From Salminus brasiliensis (lineage: Eukaryota; Chordata; Actinopteri; Characiformes; Bryconidae): 64,000 bases of DNA. Made by a program: the position numbers and the translations under genes. Positions 1-8,299 of this stretch are shown here, piece by piece. The first letter of the stretch is position 1. Each line of letters starts with the position of its first letter. The stretch is from positions 9,098,526 through 9,162,525 of the forward strand of contig NC_132881.1 of NCBI RefSeq assembly GCF_030463535.1, given 5' to 3'. A model generated the notes under the pieces. It saw only the letters and a list, made by a program, of their open reading frames with translations, was not told the origin of the DNA and did no database searches.

Positions 1-148
1 ATGCATATGTAAATCCCAGTGGTCTGATGATTATCTGCAAGTCTAAGCACACACCAAAGCTCTGCATACTGTTAGTCATAGTCTGACGCCAATAAAAAAA
101 GGGTTGATTTACTCATTGTAGCAGTTACTGATTAAAGATTACCCAAGG

Positions 149-225
149 AAAAGGCACCGCTGGGATTCGAACCCAGGATCTCCTGTTTACTAGACAGGCG
201 CTATAACCAACTAAGCCACGGCGCC
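149..225 (-). tRNA. tRNA-Thr-AGT: tRNA-Thr (anticodon AGU), intact
   Basis: Read on the minus strand from 225 to 152, this is a 74-nt tRNA that decodes ACU threonine codons (ACC/ACA through A34-to-inosine). The acceptor stem GGCGCCG pairs with CGGTGCC through one G-U pair. The anticodon loop is CTAGTAA, closed by the CCTGT/ACAGG stem. The T arm carries a canonical GGTTCGAATCC B box and the D arm a normal A box. A TTTT run at 152-149 overlaps the discriminator base and serves as the Pol III terminator, so the feature is drawn to 149. It is the only one of the four Thr copies here with an unmutated B box, and is probably the only functional one. Confidence 0.95.
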
Positions 226-706
226 CTACATGACTGGTTTTCTATATCAATACAATGTAGCTTCAGGCAAACTCAAAAACATTCTCTTGCATACAAACTT
301 GACACAGACAGCAAAAACAACTTCCCTGATTAGGAACCTCTGCATTTTCCAGAAACAAATAACATCAACTCTGAAAGCTTGTCTCAATTGCTTAAACCTA
401 TCATATACATGTACAGAGTACTAGACCTTGTCACGCAGAATGTACACACAAAACTTAGCATCTTTTGTTTGCCCTTCAGGTTCCGTTTAAACATCTTTTA
501 ATGGATCAGCAAACATCATTCTGATTCAGAAAAGGCTAAAATCCTACATTTCAAACTGCTTCATCTCACTTTTCACAAATACATGCAGAATCTTCTGCAG
601 CACAAATATGTTCCAAGACCCCAACATCAAACAGAATATTTCTGAAAGTTTGAAATTGCTATTAATTAGGCAAAAAGACTAGAGAAAATCTTGCAAATAA
701 AAGTAC

Positions 707-711
707 AAAAA
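707..711 (-). terminator. Pol III T-run downstream of tRNA-Arg copy 1
   Basis: Five consecutive A on the plus strand read as TTTTT on the transcribed minus strand, about 38 nt after the tRNA 3' end. It is the first run of four or more T after the gene, so the primary transcript probably carries a 3' trailer of that length. Confidence 0.6.
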
Positions 712-748
712 GGTAGTAGACAGAGCTATAAAGAAGAGGAAACACTCT

Positions 749-838
749 CGACTCTGGTGGGACTCGAACCCACAACCTTTGAATTGCTCCAGCTATTTAT
801 CTAGAAGTCCAATGCGCTATCCATTGCGCCACAGAGCC
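749..838 (-). tRNA. tRNA-Arg-TCT: tRNA-Arg (anticodon UCU) with 17-nt intron, intact
   Basis: A 90-nt gene read from 838 to 749. Acceptor GGCTCTG pairs with CAGAGTC and the discriminator is G. The A box (TGGCGCAATGG) and B box (GGTTCGAGTCC) are canonical. Anticodon UCU lies in loop CTTCTA and is interrupted after position 37 by a 17-nt intron at 785-801, the standard site for tRNA introns. With the intron removed, the TTGGA/TTCAA anticodon stem pairs through one G-U. It reads AGA (and AGG by wobble) arginine codons. The first T run downstream is T5 at 711-707, about 38 nt beyond the 3' end. Vertebrate tRNA-Arg(UCU) genes commonly carry such an intron. Confidence 0.95.
785..801 (-). other. tRNA-Arg intron
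   Basis: 17-nt intron placed by pairing: with it removed, base 38 (784) and the five anticodon-stem bases 783-779 pair with 812-808. The same intron is present in the Arg copies of units 2 and 3. Confidence 0.85.
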
Positions 839-1074
839 CAGGTGAAGAAACTGGTTCCTTGGCCAACCTTCCTATAAAATAACAGTAGTGCTGCTAATAT
901 TTGAGGCAAATAATAAATTTACTATGCATATGTAAATCCCAGTGGTCTGATGATTATCTGCAAGTCTAAGCACACACCAAAGCTCTGCATACTGTTAGTC
1001 ATAGTCTGACGCCAATAAAAAAAGGGTTGATTTACTCATTGTAGCAGTTACTGATTAAAGATTACCCAAGGAAA

Positions 1075-1148
1075 AGGCACCGCTGGGATTCCAAGCCAGG
1101 ATCTCCTGTTTACTAGACAGGCGCTATAACCAACTAAGCCACAGCACC
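1075..1148 (-). pseudogene. tRNA-Thr(AGU) pseudogene, copy 2
   Basis: Aligns along its whole length to the intact copy at 152-225 and keeps the AGU anticodon loop and anticodon stem. The T arm is damaged in two places: the conserved G53-C61 pair is lost (G53 to C), and the invariant C56 of the B box is G (TTGGA instead of TTCGA). The 5' acceptor strand reads GGTGCTG, leaving several G-U pairs. Loss of C56 should cripple TFIIIC binding and the D-loop/T-loop contact, so this is probably not expressed. Confidence 0.82.
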
Positions 1149-1622
1149 CTACCTGACTGCTTTTCTATATCAACACAATATAGCTTCAGGCAAACTCAAA
1201 AACATTCTCTTGCATACAAACTTCACATAGACAGCAAAAACAACTTCCCTGATTAGGAACCTCTGCATTTTCCAGAAACAAATAACATCAACTCTGAAAG
1301 CTTGTCACGCAGAATGTACACACAAAACTTAGCATCTTTTGTTTACCCTTCAGGTTCCGTTTAAACATCTTTTAATGGATCAGTAAACATCATTCTGATT
1401 CAGAAAAGGCTACAATCCTACATTTCAAACTGCTTCATCTCACTTTTCACAAATACATGCAGAATCTTCTGCAGCACAAATATGTTCCAATACCCCAACA
1501 TCAAACAAAATATTTCTGAAAGTTTGAAATTGCTATTAATTAGGCAAAAAGACTAGAGAAAATCTTGCAAATAAAAGTACAAAAAGGTAGTAGACAGAGC
1601 TATAAAGAAGAGGAAACACTCT

Positions 1623-1712
1623 CGACTCTGGTGGGACTCGAACCCACAACCTTTGAATTGCTCCAGCTATTTATCTAGAAGTCTAATGCGCTATCCACTG
1701 CTACACAGAGCA
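1623..1712 (-). pseudogene. tRNA-Arg(UCU) pseudogene, copy 2
   Basis: Full-length relative of 749-838 with the UCU anticodon, intron and B box kept. The 5' end has decayed: base 1 is T and cannot pair with C72, the A box reads TGTAGCAGTGG instead of TGGCGCAATGG, and one anticodon-stem G is A, opposite C. These changes cluster in the 5' half and should weaken both transcription and folding. Confidence 0.8.
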
Positions 1713-1948
1713 CATGTGAAGAAACTGGTTCCTTGGCCAACCTTCCTATAAAATAACAGTAGTGCTGCTAATATTTGAGGCAAATAATAAATTTACTATG
1801 CATATGTAAATCCCAGTGGTCTGATGATTATCTGCAAGTCTAAGCACACACCAAAGCTCTGCATACTGTTAGTCATAGTCTGACGCCAATAAAAAAAGGG
1901 TTGATTTACTCATTGTAGCAGTTACTGATTAAAGATTACCCAAGGAAA

Positions 1949-2022
1949 AGGCACCGCTGGGATTCCAACCCAGGAGCTCCTTTTTACTAGACAGGCGCTA
2001 TAACCAACTAAACCACGGCGCC
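1949..2022 (-). pseudogene. tRNA-Thr(AGU) pseudogene, copy 3
   Basis: 74-nt relative of the intact Thr gene with a perfect acceptor stem and AGU anticodon. Like copies 2 and 4 it has C56 changed to G in the T loop (TTGGA). The anticodon stem also has a mismatch, because the 3' strand reads AAAGG against CCTGT. It is better preserved than copy 2 but has the same B-box lesion, so weak or absent expression is expected. Confidence 0.75.
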
Positions 2023-2537
2023 CTACCTGACTGCTTTTCTATATCAACACAATATAGCTTCAGGCAAACTCAAAAACATTCTCTTGCATACAAACTTTAC
2101 ACAGACAGCAAAAACAACTTCCCTGATTAGGAACCTCTGCATTTTCCAGAAACAAATAACATCAACTCTGAAAGCTTGTCTCAATTGCTTAAACCTATCA
2201 TATACATGTACAGAGTACTAGACCTTGTCACGCAGAATGTACACACAAAACTTAGCATCTTTTGTTTACCCTTCAGGTTCCGTTTAAACATCTTTTAATG
2301 GATCAGCAAACATCATTCTGATTCAGAAAAGGCTACATTTCAAACTGCTTCATCTCACTTTTCACAAATACATGCAGAATCTTCTGCAGCACAAATATGT
2401 TCCAATACCCCAACATCAAACAGAATATTTCTGAAAGTTTGAAATTGCTATTAATTAGGTAAAAAGACTAGAGAAAATCTTGCAAATAAAAGTACAAAAA
2501 GGTAGTAGACAGAGCTATAAAGAAGAGGAAACACTCT

Positions 2538-2627
2538 AGACTCTGGTGGGACTCGAACCCACAACCTTTGAATTGCTCCAGCTATTTATCTAGAAGTCCA
2601 ATGCGCTATCCATTGCGCCACAGAGCC
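2538..2627 (-). tRNA. tRNA-Arg-TCT: tRNA-Arg (anticodon UCU) with intron, copy 3
   Basis: Identical in layout to copy 1: 90 nt, canonical A and B boxes, UCU anticodon and a 17-nt intron after base 37. The visible change is the discriminator base at 2538, U instead of G. Vertebrate tRNA-Arg genes vary at this base, so the gene may still work, but it is a little less certain than copy 1. Confidence 0.88.
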
Positions 2628-2712
2628 CAGGCGAAGAAGTTGGTTCCTTGGCCAACCTTCCTATAAAATAACAGTAGTGCTGCTAATATTTGAGGCAAAT
2701 AATAAATTTACT

Positions 2713-2923
2713 ATGCATATGTAAATCCCAGTGGTCTGATGATTATCTGCAAGTCAAAGCACACACCAAAGCTCTGCATACTGTTAGTCATAGTCTGACA
2801 CCAATAAAAAATTGTTTGATTGGGTTGATTTACTAATTGTAGCAGTTACTGATTAAAGATTACCAAAGGAAAAGGCACCGCTGGGATTCCAAGCCAGGAT
2901 CTCCTGTTTACTAGACAGGCGCT
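2713..2923. repeat. tRNA tandem unit, copy 4, truncated
   Basis: The unit starts again at 2713 and runs 211 bp before being cut by the left LTR of the retrotransposon. It has a short insertion near 2808-2820 (TTGTTTGATTGGG) not seen in the other copies. The rest of the unit does not reappear on the far side of the element. Confidence 0.88.
2873..2923 (-). pseudogene. tRNA-Thr(AGU) 3' fragment cut by LTR
   Basis: The 3' 51 nt of a Thr gene (acceptor 3' strand, T arm, variable loop, anticodon arm and the end of the D stem). It stops at 2923, where LTR sequence TGTTGTG begins. The T arm has the same two lesions as copy 2 (G53 to C and C56 to G), so the gene was already defective before it was cut. 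About 23 nt of its 5' part, including the A box, are missing. Confidence 0.85.
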
Positions 2924-3128
2924 TGTTGTGTTGACTTGTCGTTCAGAGTCAGACATTAACCACACACGATTATGGAACAGAGAGCTTACTATTTTGTTTA
3001 TTCTTCCCCTCCTTTCCTCTCTTCTTTCTCTTACCTCAAACAGTCCACTAGTGTTCCCCAGTGTCCTAAATCCGTAACAACGAATTTGTTTAATATATGC
3101 AATAAACACATTGCATATGGACACAACA
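2924..3128 (-). repeat. 3' LTR of the gypsy element
   Basis: 205 bp, the partner of 7206-7409. It has one extra A at about 2934 and TT instead of CC near 3054. An AATAAA signal on the minus strand lies at 3002-2997. Its outer edge abuts tRNA-Thr sequence. Confidence 0.92.
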
Positions 3129-3138
3129 TCTTCCCTCT
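3129..3138 (-). other. Polypurine tract
   Basis: Minus-strand AGAGGGAAGA lies directly against the 3' LTR, where plus-strand DNA synthesis of LTR elements is primed. Confidence 0.75.
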
Positions 3139-3241
3139 TGAACAAAGAATACTTCTTGTAACTCAGAAGAACCTGACAGTATTATTAATGTAACAGTAAT
3201 GCTTTAACTAAAACCTGAATATTGTAAATCACATTTTATGA

Positions 3242-3946
3242 TCATTCCATAACAAAATCTTTAGTCCAGCTAGGTGCATTTCTAATTCTGACAGGTCTGG
3301 ACTGGCTAACCGAGTCAGAGTTAGTTATTTGGTCAGTCCCTGTATCAGTACAGTCCATTGCCCTATCAGAATCCACATCTGTGCTCAAGTTGGGAAGTAC
3401 GGACAGATGTGAGGAGTTCCAGGTTCTTCCATCATCCAACAAGTATGTATCCGGTCCTTTCTTTGTCACGATAGTTCTAGGTTTAGAAAACTTCAGTTCT
3501 CCTTTCTTCACTTTCCATGGTTTCCTCACCCTCACTTTGTCACCAGGCCGGAAGTTGGAAGACTTGGCATGTCTTTGCTGATCGGTGTACGCTTTCATTT
3601 TCTGTTGTTTACTCCCCACTCTTTCTCGCATCGCTTTCTTCTCTGTTAGTGGGGCAGGCATATCGATCACCTGTAGCTTTGTTCTCATTCGCCGGCCATG
3701 GAGCAGTTCTGATGGGGATACTCCAGTGGTTGAATGAGGAGTTGCTCTGTAGTCCCTCAGGTAAGTTCTCAGGAATGACTTCCAGGGTTCTCCTTGAATG
3801 GATGCAGTCTGTAAGCAGTCCTTAACACTTCTGTTGAATCTCTCAACTTCTCCATTAGCTCTTGGGTAGTACACTGAAGATCTCAGGTGTTGTATTCCAC
3901 TCTCTTTGAGAAAGTCAGCAAACGAGAAATTGAGGACCATTGTCAC
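3242..3946 (-). pseudogene. pol: Integrase C-terminal part
   Basis: 234 codons. The start (SFADFLKESGIQH) continues the core, and YYPRANGEVERFNRSVK carries the catalytic Glu of the DDE triad. It then runs LRDYRATPHSTTGVSPSELLHGRRMRT and a C-terminal chromatin/DNA-binding tail with the GDKVRVRKP motif usual for gypsy integrases. It ends at a natural stop at 3242, about 100 nt before the polypurine tract. It inserts element cDNA into the genome when intact. Confidence 0.88.
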
Positions 3947-5102
3947 TTATCAGCGTCTTTGGGATTCCTTCTCGAGAGAAAAGGGCAGTCAGGAACTGTA
4001 TAATAGTAGCTGTGTCAACGCGGTGAGCAAACGCTACTTCAGGCCATTTACTAAAGTAATCTACCAGTGATATGGCAAATCTACAATCAGGAGGAGCTTT
4101 CTCAAATGGGCCTATGATGTCTACGGACACCTTTTCCCAAGCAGCAGCTGGTAGGGGAACTGGTTGCAGTGGAGCATCATGGGTGACAGTTGTCTTGTCA
4201 TTCTGTTGGCAGGTTGAGCAGTTCTTAATGCATATTTCTATCTGAGAGTCCATTTTGGGCCACCAGTACAACTCTCTAAGGCGTTGTTTGGTACGCACAA
4301 TACCCTGGTGGGTTTCATGGGCTAGCACAATGAGTCTTTTCTGCAATGACTCTGGCACAAGTAATCTGTGAGACCCTCTGACTATGCATTCATTCATGAC
4401 AGCAAGTTCATGGCGAATTGGAAAGTATGGCTGTATGTTAAGATCGAGTGTAGACTTCCGTGATGGCCAGCCTCTCTGTATCTGTGCACGGAGTTTAGTG
4501 AGCACTGGACAGTCATTACATTCTGAACGGAAGTCTTCCTCAGACACAGCACTCAGGTCAGTGAGTATGGCAGCCACTGACTCAATCTCTTCTGCGTATG
4601 CAGTGTCAGTTTCAGGCAGTGGGAGTCTCGACAGGCAGTCAGCAACATGGTTCAGGGACCCTGTTCTGTATTCAACGTCGTAGTCAAACTCTAGGAGACG
4701 AGCAGACCATCGGGTAATGCGGAGACCAGCACGGTTATTGCCTTTGGTAGTCAGCAGCGTGGTAAGTGCTTGGTGATCAGTGCGTAACAGGAATCTCCTT
4801 CCCCACAGCCCTGTCCGCCATTTCTCGGCAGCCCAGATGCAAGCTAGCGCTTCCTTCTCGACTATAGAGTATTTCCTCTCTGCCTCAGAAAGACTGCGAG
4901 ATGCAAAAGCAACAGTCTGCTCTGCCCCGTTACTGTCCATCTGAGTCAAGACTGCACCTACCCCATAGTCTGAGGCATCTGTTGAAACAATGGTTGACTT
5001 ACTGGGGTCAAACATCACCAGTGCAGTGCTATGCACAATCAACTGCTTGACTTGCTTAAATGCTGCTTGAGCTGTCTTGTTCCAGTGAAATGAACAATCT
5101 TT
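3915..5102 (-). pseudogene. pol: RNase H and integrase N-terminal/core region
   Basis: The frame stays open from just after the TGA at 5103 down to 3915; the first ATG is at 5042, but no separate start is expected in a polyprotein. RNase H lies in the first 120 or so residues (STDASDYGVGAVL, EKEALACIWAAEKW, LRTDHQALTTLL). The integrase zinc-binding HX2H...CX2C motif (HETHQG ... CSTCQ) comes near residues 240-280, and the catalytic core has VDIIGPF (first Asp) and ISDNGPQF (second Asp). The catalytic Glu is in the next frame, because a 1-nt shift near 3930 ends this frame just after the second Asp. Confidence 0.88.
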
Positions 5103-5792
5103 TCAAAGAAGAGCTCTCATGGGCTCAACGACAGTTGCGTAATTTGGCACAAACTTGCTGTACCATGCACTCAGGCCAAGGAAAGAGCGCAAGGTTGCAG
5201 GATCGGAAGGGGACGGTGCATTCAGAATAGCAGCAACGTGAGAGTCATCTGGCAGCAGACCCTCTGGTCCAATCTTTTGACCAAGGAAGCTTAGTGTGGT
5301 TTGCCGGAGTTGGCATTTGTTAACATTGAGCTTCAGTCCAGCATCATTGATTTTGCGCAATACCGCACTCAGGTTGGCGTCATGCTCCGCCTCTGACGAT
5401 CCATATGTAATGACGTCATCAAGGTAGCATTGCACCCCCTTCATGCCACTGAGAATCTGCATCATCATCTTTTGGAAAGCTGCTGGGGCTGAACACAGTT
5501 TATATGGGACTCTGCAGTACCGGTACAGTCCTTCATGTGTAATGAAAGCAGTGAGCCCCCTACTCTCTTCATGCAGCGTCAGTTGATGGTAAGCAGATTT
5601 CAAATCCAGAGTTGAGAACATCACGGCGCCACGCAGTTCTGACAGAATGTCCTCAATCAGTGGCAATGGATGGCTATCCCTAATCACAGCCTTGTTAAGT
5701 TCCCTCAGGTCAACACACATGCGTATGCCACCAGTTCTCTTTTTTGGTGACCACAATTGGAGAGACCCATTCAGACGCATCAATTTTCTCAA
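5103..5792 (-). pseudogene. pol: Reverse transcriptase core
   Basis: Continues the RT after the frameshift near 5740. Visible motifs in order: GGIRMCVDLRELNKAV, FSTLDLKSAYHQL with the first catalytic Asp, the FQKMM segment, the catalytic YLDD box, and the thumb sequence LSFLGQKIGPEGL...LRSFLGLSAWYSKFVPN typical of Ty3/gypsy. The usual VPYGL(C/S) segment reads VPYKL. The frame stops at an in-frame TGA at 5105-5103. The same frame continues straight into RNase H beyond it, so the stop is a point mutation and not a boundary. Confidence 0.9.
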
Positions 5793-6642
5793 TTATGCCG
5801 TGTTTTTCCAGGTCCTTGAGTTCCTCGGAGACAGCATCGCGAACTGAGAGAGGTAAGTGTCGGAGGTTCTGTCGTACAGGCTTCACATCAGGCCGGAGCT
5901 TCACTTTGTGCACGAAGTTTCTCGCACATCCGAACGTGGCAGGTGACCCACCATCATGTTCAAAGTGAGTAGATGGAGCTTTGGCTTGGTGGAGCGTTGC
6001 ACAGATTTCCGACGCCTGTGTTAGTAACTGTCCTCCTTTAATCTGCAGCTGGAGAGCAGTAACCAGGTCCATGCCCAGTACAGGTGTCCCTGTCTTCACT
6101 ATGTAAAAGTCAGTAGAGGCAGTACTACCATTGTGAGTAACGTCAGCTCTAAGACATCCTATCACATTCAGTTTTTCCTTAGAATACGTCACAAGCTGCA
6201 CTTTTGGATTATGCAGTTTAACTGAGCTAAAATTAGCATTGTAAATACTATTAGGCAGTATAGAAACGCCAGATCCTGTATCAACTAGCAATTTTACATT
6301 ACATGCAGCAGTAGTATTTGGTAGAGTGATGGTAACAGGGCACATTAGTTTAATTGCATCAACAGTGAAATTATTTTCAACACTTAAAACACACATTTCA
6401 GGCACAGTCACTTCATTAACTGGCTTTCGAGAGGACTTGCATACTCTTGAGAAGTGTCCCAATTTTCCACATGAGTTGCATTTAGAGTTTGTTGCAGGGC
6501 ACGACTTGTCATTTGCTTTGTGCTCAGCAGCACCACACCGGTAGCATGACGTAGCACCATCAGTTTTACGAGCAGGTTTTTGTTTTGGGTTACGGGCCTT
6601 CTTTTGCACTTGCACAGCAGCAACGGGCTTTGTATCAGTCAC
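5710..6642 (-). pseudogene. pol: Gag zinc knuckles, protease and start of RT
   Basis: 310 codons continuing Gag in a second frame. Residues about 33-70 hold two zinc knuckles: the first irregular (CYRCGAAEH...C), the second canonical CX2CX4HX4C (CNSCGKLGHFSRVC). A retropepsin follows near residues 115-205, with active-site LLVDTGSGVS and a later VLGMDL that fits the second conserved protease segment. The linker VKPVRQNLRHLPLSVRD and the finger segment ending SPIVVTKK start the reverse transcriptase. The frame is then lost at a run of six A near 5740; the RT continues in the next frame. Processing of Gag-Pol and particle maturation would be the protease's role. Confidence 0.87.
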
Positions 6643-7171
6643 AGAAATCGCTAACAGCTATAGCGGCTTCAGTACGCCTGGCTACATCCAGAGTTTTATC
6701 CAGTGTCAAACCTTCTTCCATTAAAAGTCTTTCACGGATGCGGGAACTGTTTGTTTTCTCTACAATTTGATCCCGAAGCATCTCATCCTCCATAGCTCCA
6801 AACTGACATTTTTTTACCAGTTCACGCAATGCTGCGACATAGTGATCAATTGACTCACCTACAGCTTGTGCTCTTTGCCTAAAGCGGTATCTTTCTGCGA
6901 CAATGTTTAGTTTTGGACTGAAGTGCTTCTCCAGAGCCTTTACTGAGCCCTCATAGTCATCTTTTTCGAGTGGTAAGGTGCTGTAGATTCGGTTACCCTC
7001 CGTTCCCAAGCAGTGAATAAGCAAGGCTCTCTTCCTCTCGGCAGGAAACTCGCCTCCCCCGACAGCAAGCAGATAGTTATCGAATAGCATTTTCCAAGTA
7101 GCAAATGGAATTGTCGGGTTGCCTGGGCAGTCCAGGAACACAGCAGGAGGTTGCAAGGAGAGCAGAGCCAT
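6635..7171 (-). pseudogene. gag: Retrotransposon Gag, capsid part (frameshifted)
   Basis: About 178 residues from the ATG at 7171, beginning MALLSLQPP. It has the retrotransposon-gag layout: a W-centred start of the capsid-like domain (residues about 20-40, FATWKMLFDNYLLA), a conserved L-I-H-C-L-G segment near 50, the RFRQRAQ...GESIDHYVAALREL helix near 95-120, and a charged C-terminal helix. Gag would form the particle in which reverse transcription takes place. The frame ends at 6635 just before the zinc knuckles, which lie in another frame, so a 1-nt frameshift near 6645 separates capsid from nucleocapsid. This is a mutation (or sequencing error) rather than a normal gag/pol shift site. 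The frame is also open upstream through the primer site into the LTR; the start is chosen because it follows the primer site. Confidence 0.85.
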
Positions 7172-7192
7172 GTCTGTATCTTCACTCCTTCT

Positions 7193-7202
7193 CTCGTCGC
7201 CA
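7193..7202 (-). other. Primer binding site (tRNA-Ser type)
   Basis: Minus-strand TGGCGACGAG, three bases inside the 5' LTR. It is complementary to the 3' end of a serine tRNA of the GCU type (acceptor ...CTCGTCG plus CCA). A tRNA-Ser primer is known for the Mag lineage. The match stops after about 10 nt. Confidence 0.75.
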
Positions 7203-7205
7203 CTT

Positions 7206-7409
7206 TGTTGTGTTGCTTGTCGTTCAGAGTCAGACATTAACCACACACGATTATGGAACAGAGAGCTTACTATTTTGTTTATTCTTCTCCTCCTTTCCTC
7301 TCTTCTTTCTCTTACCTCAAACAGTCCACTAGTGCCCCCCAGTGTCCTAAATCCGTAACAACGAATTTGTTTAATATATGCATTAAACACATTGCATATG
7401 GACACAACA
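7206..7409 (-). repeat. 5' LTR of the gypsy element
   Basis: 204 bp, TGTTGTG...CACAACA in either orientation, a short terminal inverted repeat. It differs from the other LTR by four substitutions and a 1-nt indel. On the minus strand it carries an ATATATTAAA TATA-like stretch near its start and AATAAA further on, a plausible promoter and polyadenylation signal. Confidence 0.92.
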
Positions 7410-8299
7410 AAGTTACAGCAGCTTCAAGAAAAATGACATTCACTGGCCTGATGGTGGCGTTACAACAAAGCATTAAGCGTTTTTATTCAATAGCATCTGG
7501 TCTGTAGCATCTGTGTCCTACACACAAAATTCTTTTTTTTTTTTTTTTTTTTTTGGGGGGGGGGGGTAATTTCTTGATCCTTTCTACTTCAAGAATGTTT
7601 TTTGCCAATCCTCACACATCTGGTAGCAAAATACCTGCAATATTTATAATTAATAATAATTATAAGGAATAACTTGTACCTTTTGAACACTTTGACTTTG
7701 AACAAGCCCATTTTAACAAAATGTTCAGCATATTATTTTGAGGGGGTATGTCAAGTTTGGTGGACATTTGTCACAAGAAAGCGAGGCCAATAGTACATAA
7801 CTCTTAGAAACCATTCATCCAGTCAACCTACAATTTTACATGCTGCATCTTTAGCCTGTTCTATAATAGTCTGACCAGAGGACTTGATATGTCAATTATT
7901 GTGGTTGGTATTAGCCAATCACATTCAAGCATACATTTGACATGCTAAACATTCACCAATCAGGGTGCAACTTAAGGGGATTTATCAATGTAGGCATATT
8001 CTATTAACCAGTGAAGTTGCCAGAAATGCCTTACAATAATGCTGTCATATGCTGTTTCCTATATGTTACATTTACAGATACACCATACATAATCGATACC
8101 AATACATAAACTTATTGATCGATACACAGTACCGATCCGATACCATTGTTAAATAAATAAACCGTATACCTCACCATGTGGGAGAGATTTAAAGTATCAG
8201 GATTGATGTAAACATTATCTCACTAACTTTGTAAAATAGTTATAAATGTATTAAATTGCTATTTATTTGTCACTAAAATAAGAAACAATTGTGCAGGAC
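7410..8299. other. Unassigned, repeat-like intergenic sequence
   Basis: No gene seen. It contains an uninterrupted T22 followed by G12 (7533-7566), an AT-rich stretch, and a GATACC/ATCGAT-rich segment (about 8090-8165) of a kind common in fish DNA transposon remnants. The sequence beside the LTR (7410 onward) does not continue the tRNA unit. Confidence 0.5.
7533..7566. repeat. T22-G12 homopolymer pair
   Basis: Twenty-two T directly followed by twelve G. It could be the tail of an old retrotransposed element or a simple-sequence expansion. The exact lengths are likely to be unreliable in the assembly. Confidence 0.8.

Larger units (their letters stand above)
1..923. repeat. tRNA tandem unit, copy 1
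   Basis: First of three complete tandem copies of a unit that begins ATGCATATGTAAATCCCAG and recurs at 924, 1798 and 2713. It holds tRNA-Thr (152-225) and tRNA-Arg (749-838), both on the minus strand and both intact. The 523-bp spacer between them (226-748) is AT-rich and shows no convincing gene; its short open frames are not conserved between copies. Where the array starts upstream is not visible, because position 1 is already inside it. Confidence 0.93.
924..1797. repeat. tRNA tandem unit, copy 2 (shortened)
   Basis: Second tandem copy, 874 bp against 923 and 915 in its neighbours. Most of the difference is one deletion near 1303. Copies 1 and 3 have CTTGTC twice about 47 bp apart there, and copy 2 keeps one CTTGTC and lacks the sequence between. 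Both tRNA genes in this copy are damaged. The 474-bp spacer 1149-1622 shows no other gene. Confidence 0.9.
1798..2712. repeat. tRNA tandem unit, copy 3
   Basis: Third tandem copy, 915 bp, with the CTTGTC-flanked segment present as in copy 1. It contains a damaged tRNA-Thr and an intact tRNA-Arg. The 515-bp spacer 2023-2537 shows nothing else. Confidence 0.92.
2924..7409 (-). mobile_element. Ty3/gypsy LTR retrotransposon (Mag-type), minus strand, inactive
   Basis: A complete-looking element of about 4.5 kb read from 7409 to 2924: 5' LTR, primer site, gag, zinc knuckle, protease, reverse transcriptase, RNase H, integrase, polypurine tract, 3' LTR. The order RT-RNase H-integrase is that of Ty3/gypsy. 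The tRNA-Ser primer site and the style of gag point to the Mag lineage, but no tree could be made. No envelope frame is seen between the integrase end (3242) and the polypurine tract. Gag-pol is interrupted by three 1-nt frameshifts (near 6645, 5740 and 3930) and one in-frame TGA (5105-5103). The LTRs are about 98% identical, so insertion is fairly recent. No target-site duplication is present. Confidence 0.93.

Noticed and set aside
230-424. 64-codon frame in the tRNA spacer
   Set aside because: Not kept in the other tandem copies and without recognisable features.
2846-3145. 99-codon minus-strand frame over the left LTR
   Set aside because: It is LTR sequence (matching the other LTR) running on into the tRNA-Thr fragment, not a gene.
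3241-3242. Envelope gene in the gypsy element
   Set aside because: Only about 100 bp separate the integrase stop (3242) from the polypurine tract at 3138-3129, so there is no room for one.
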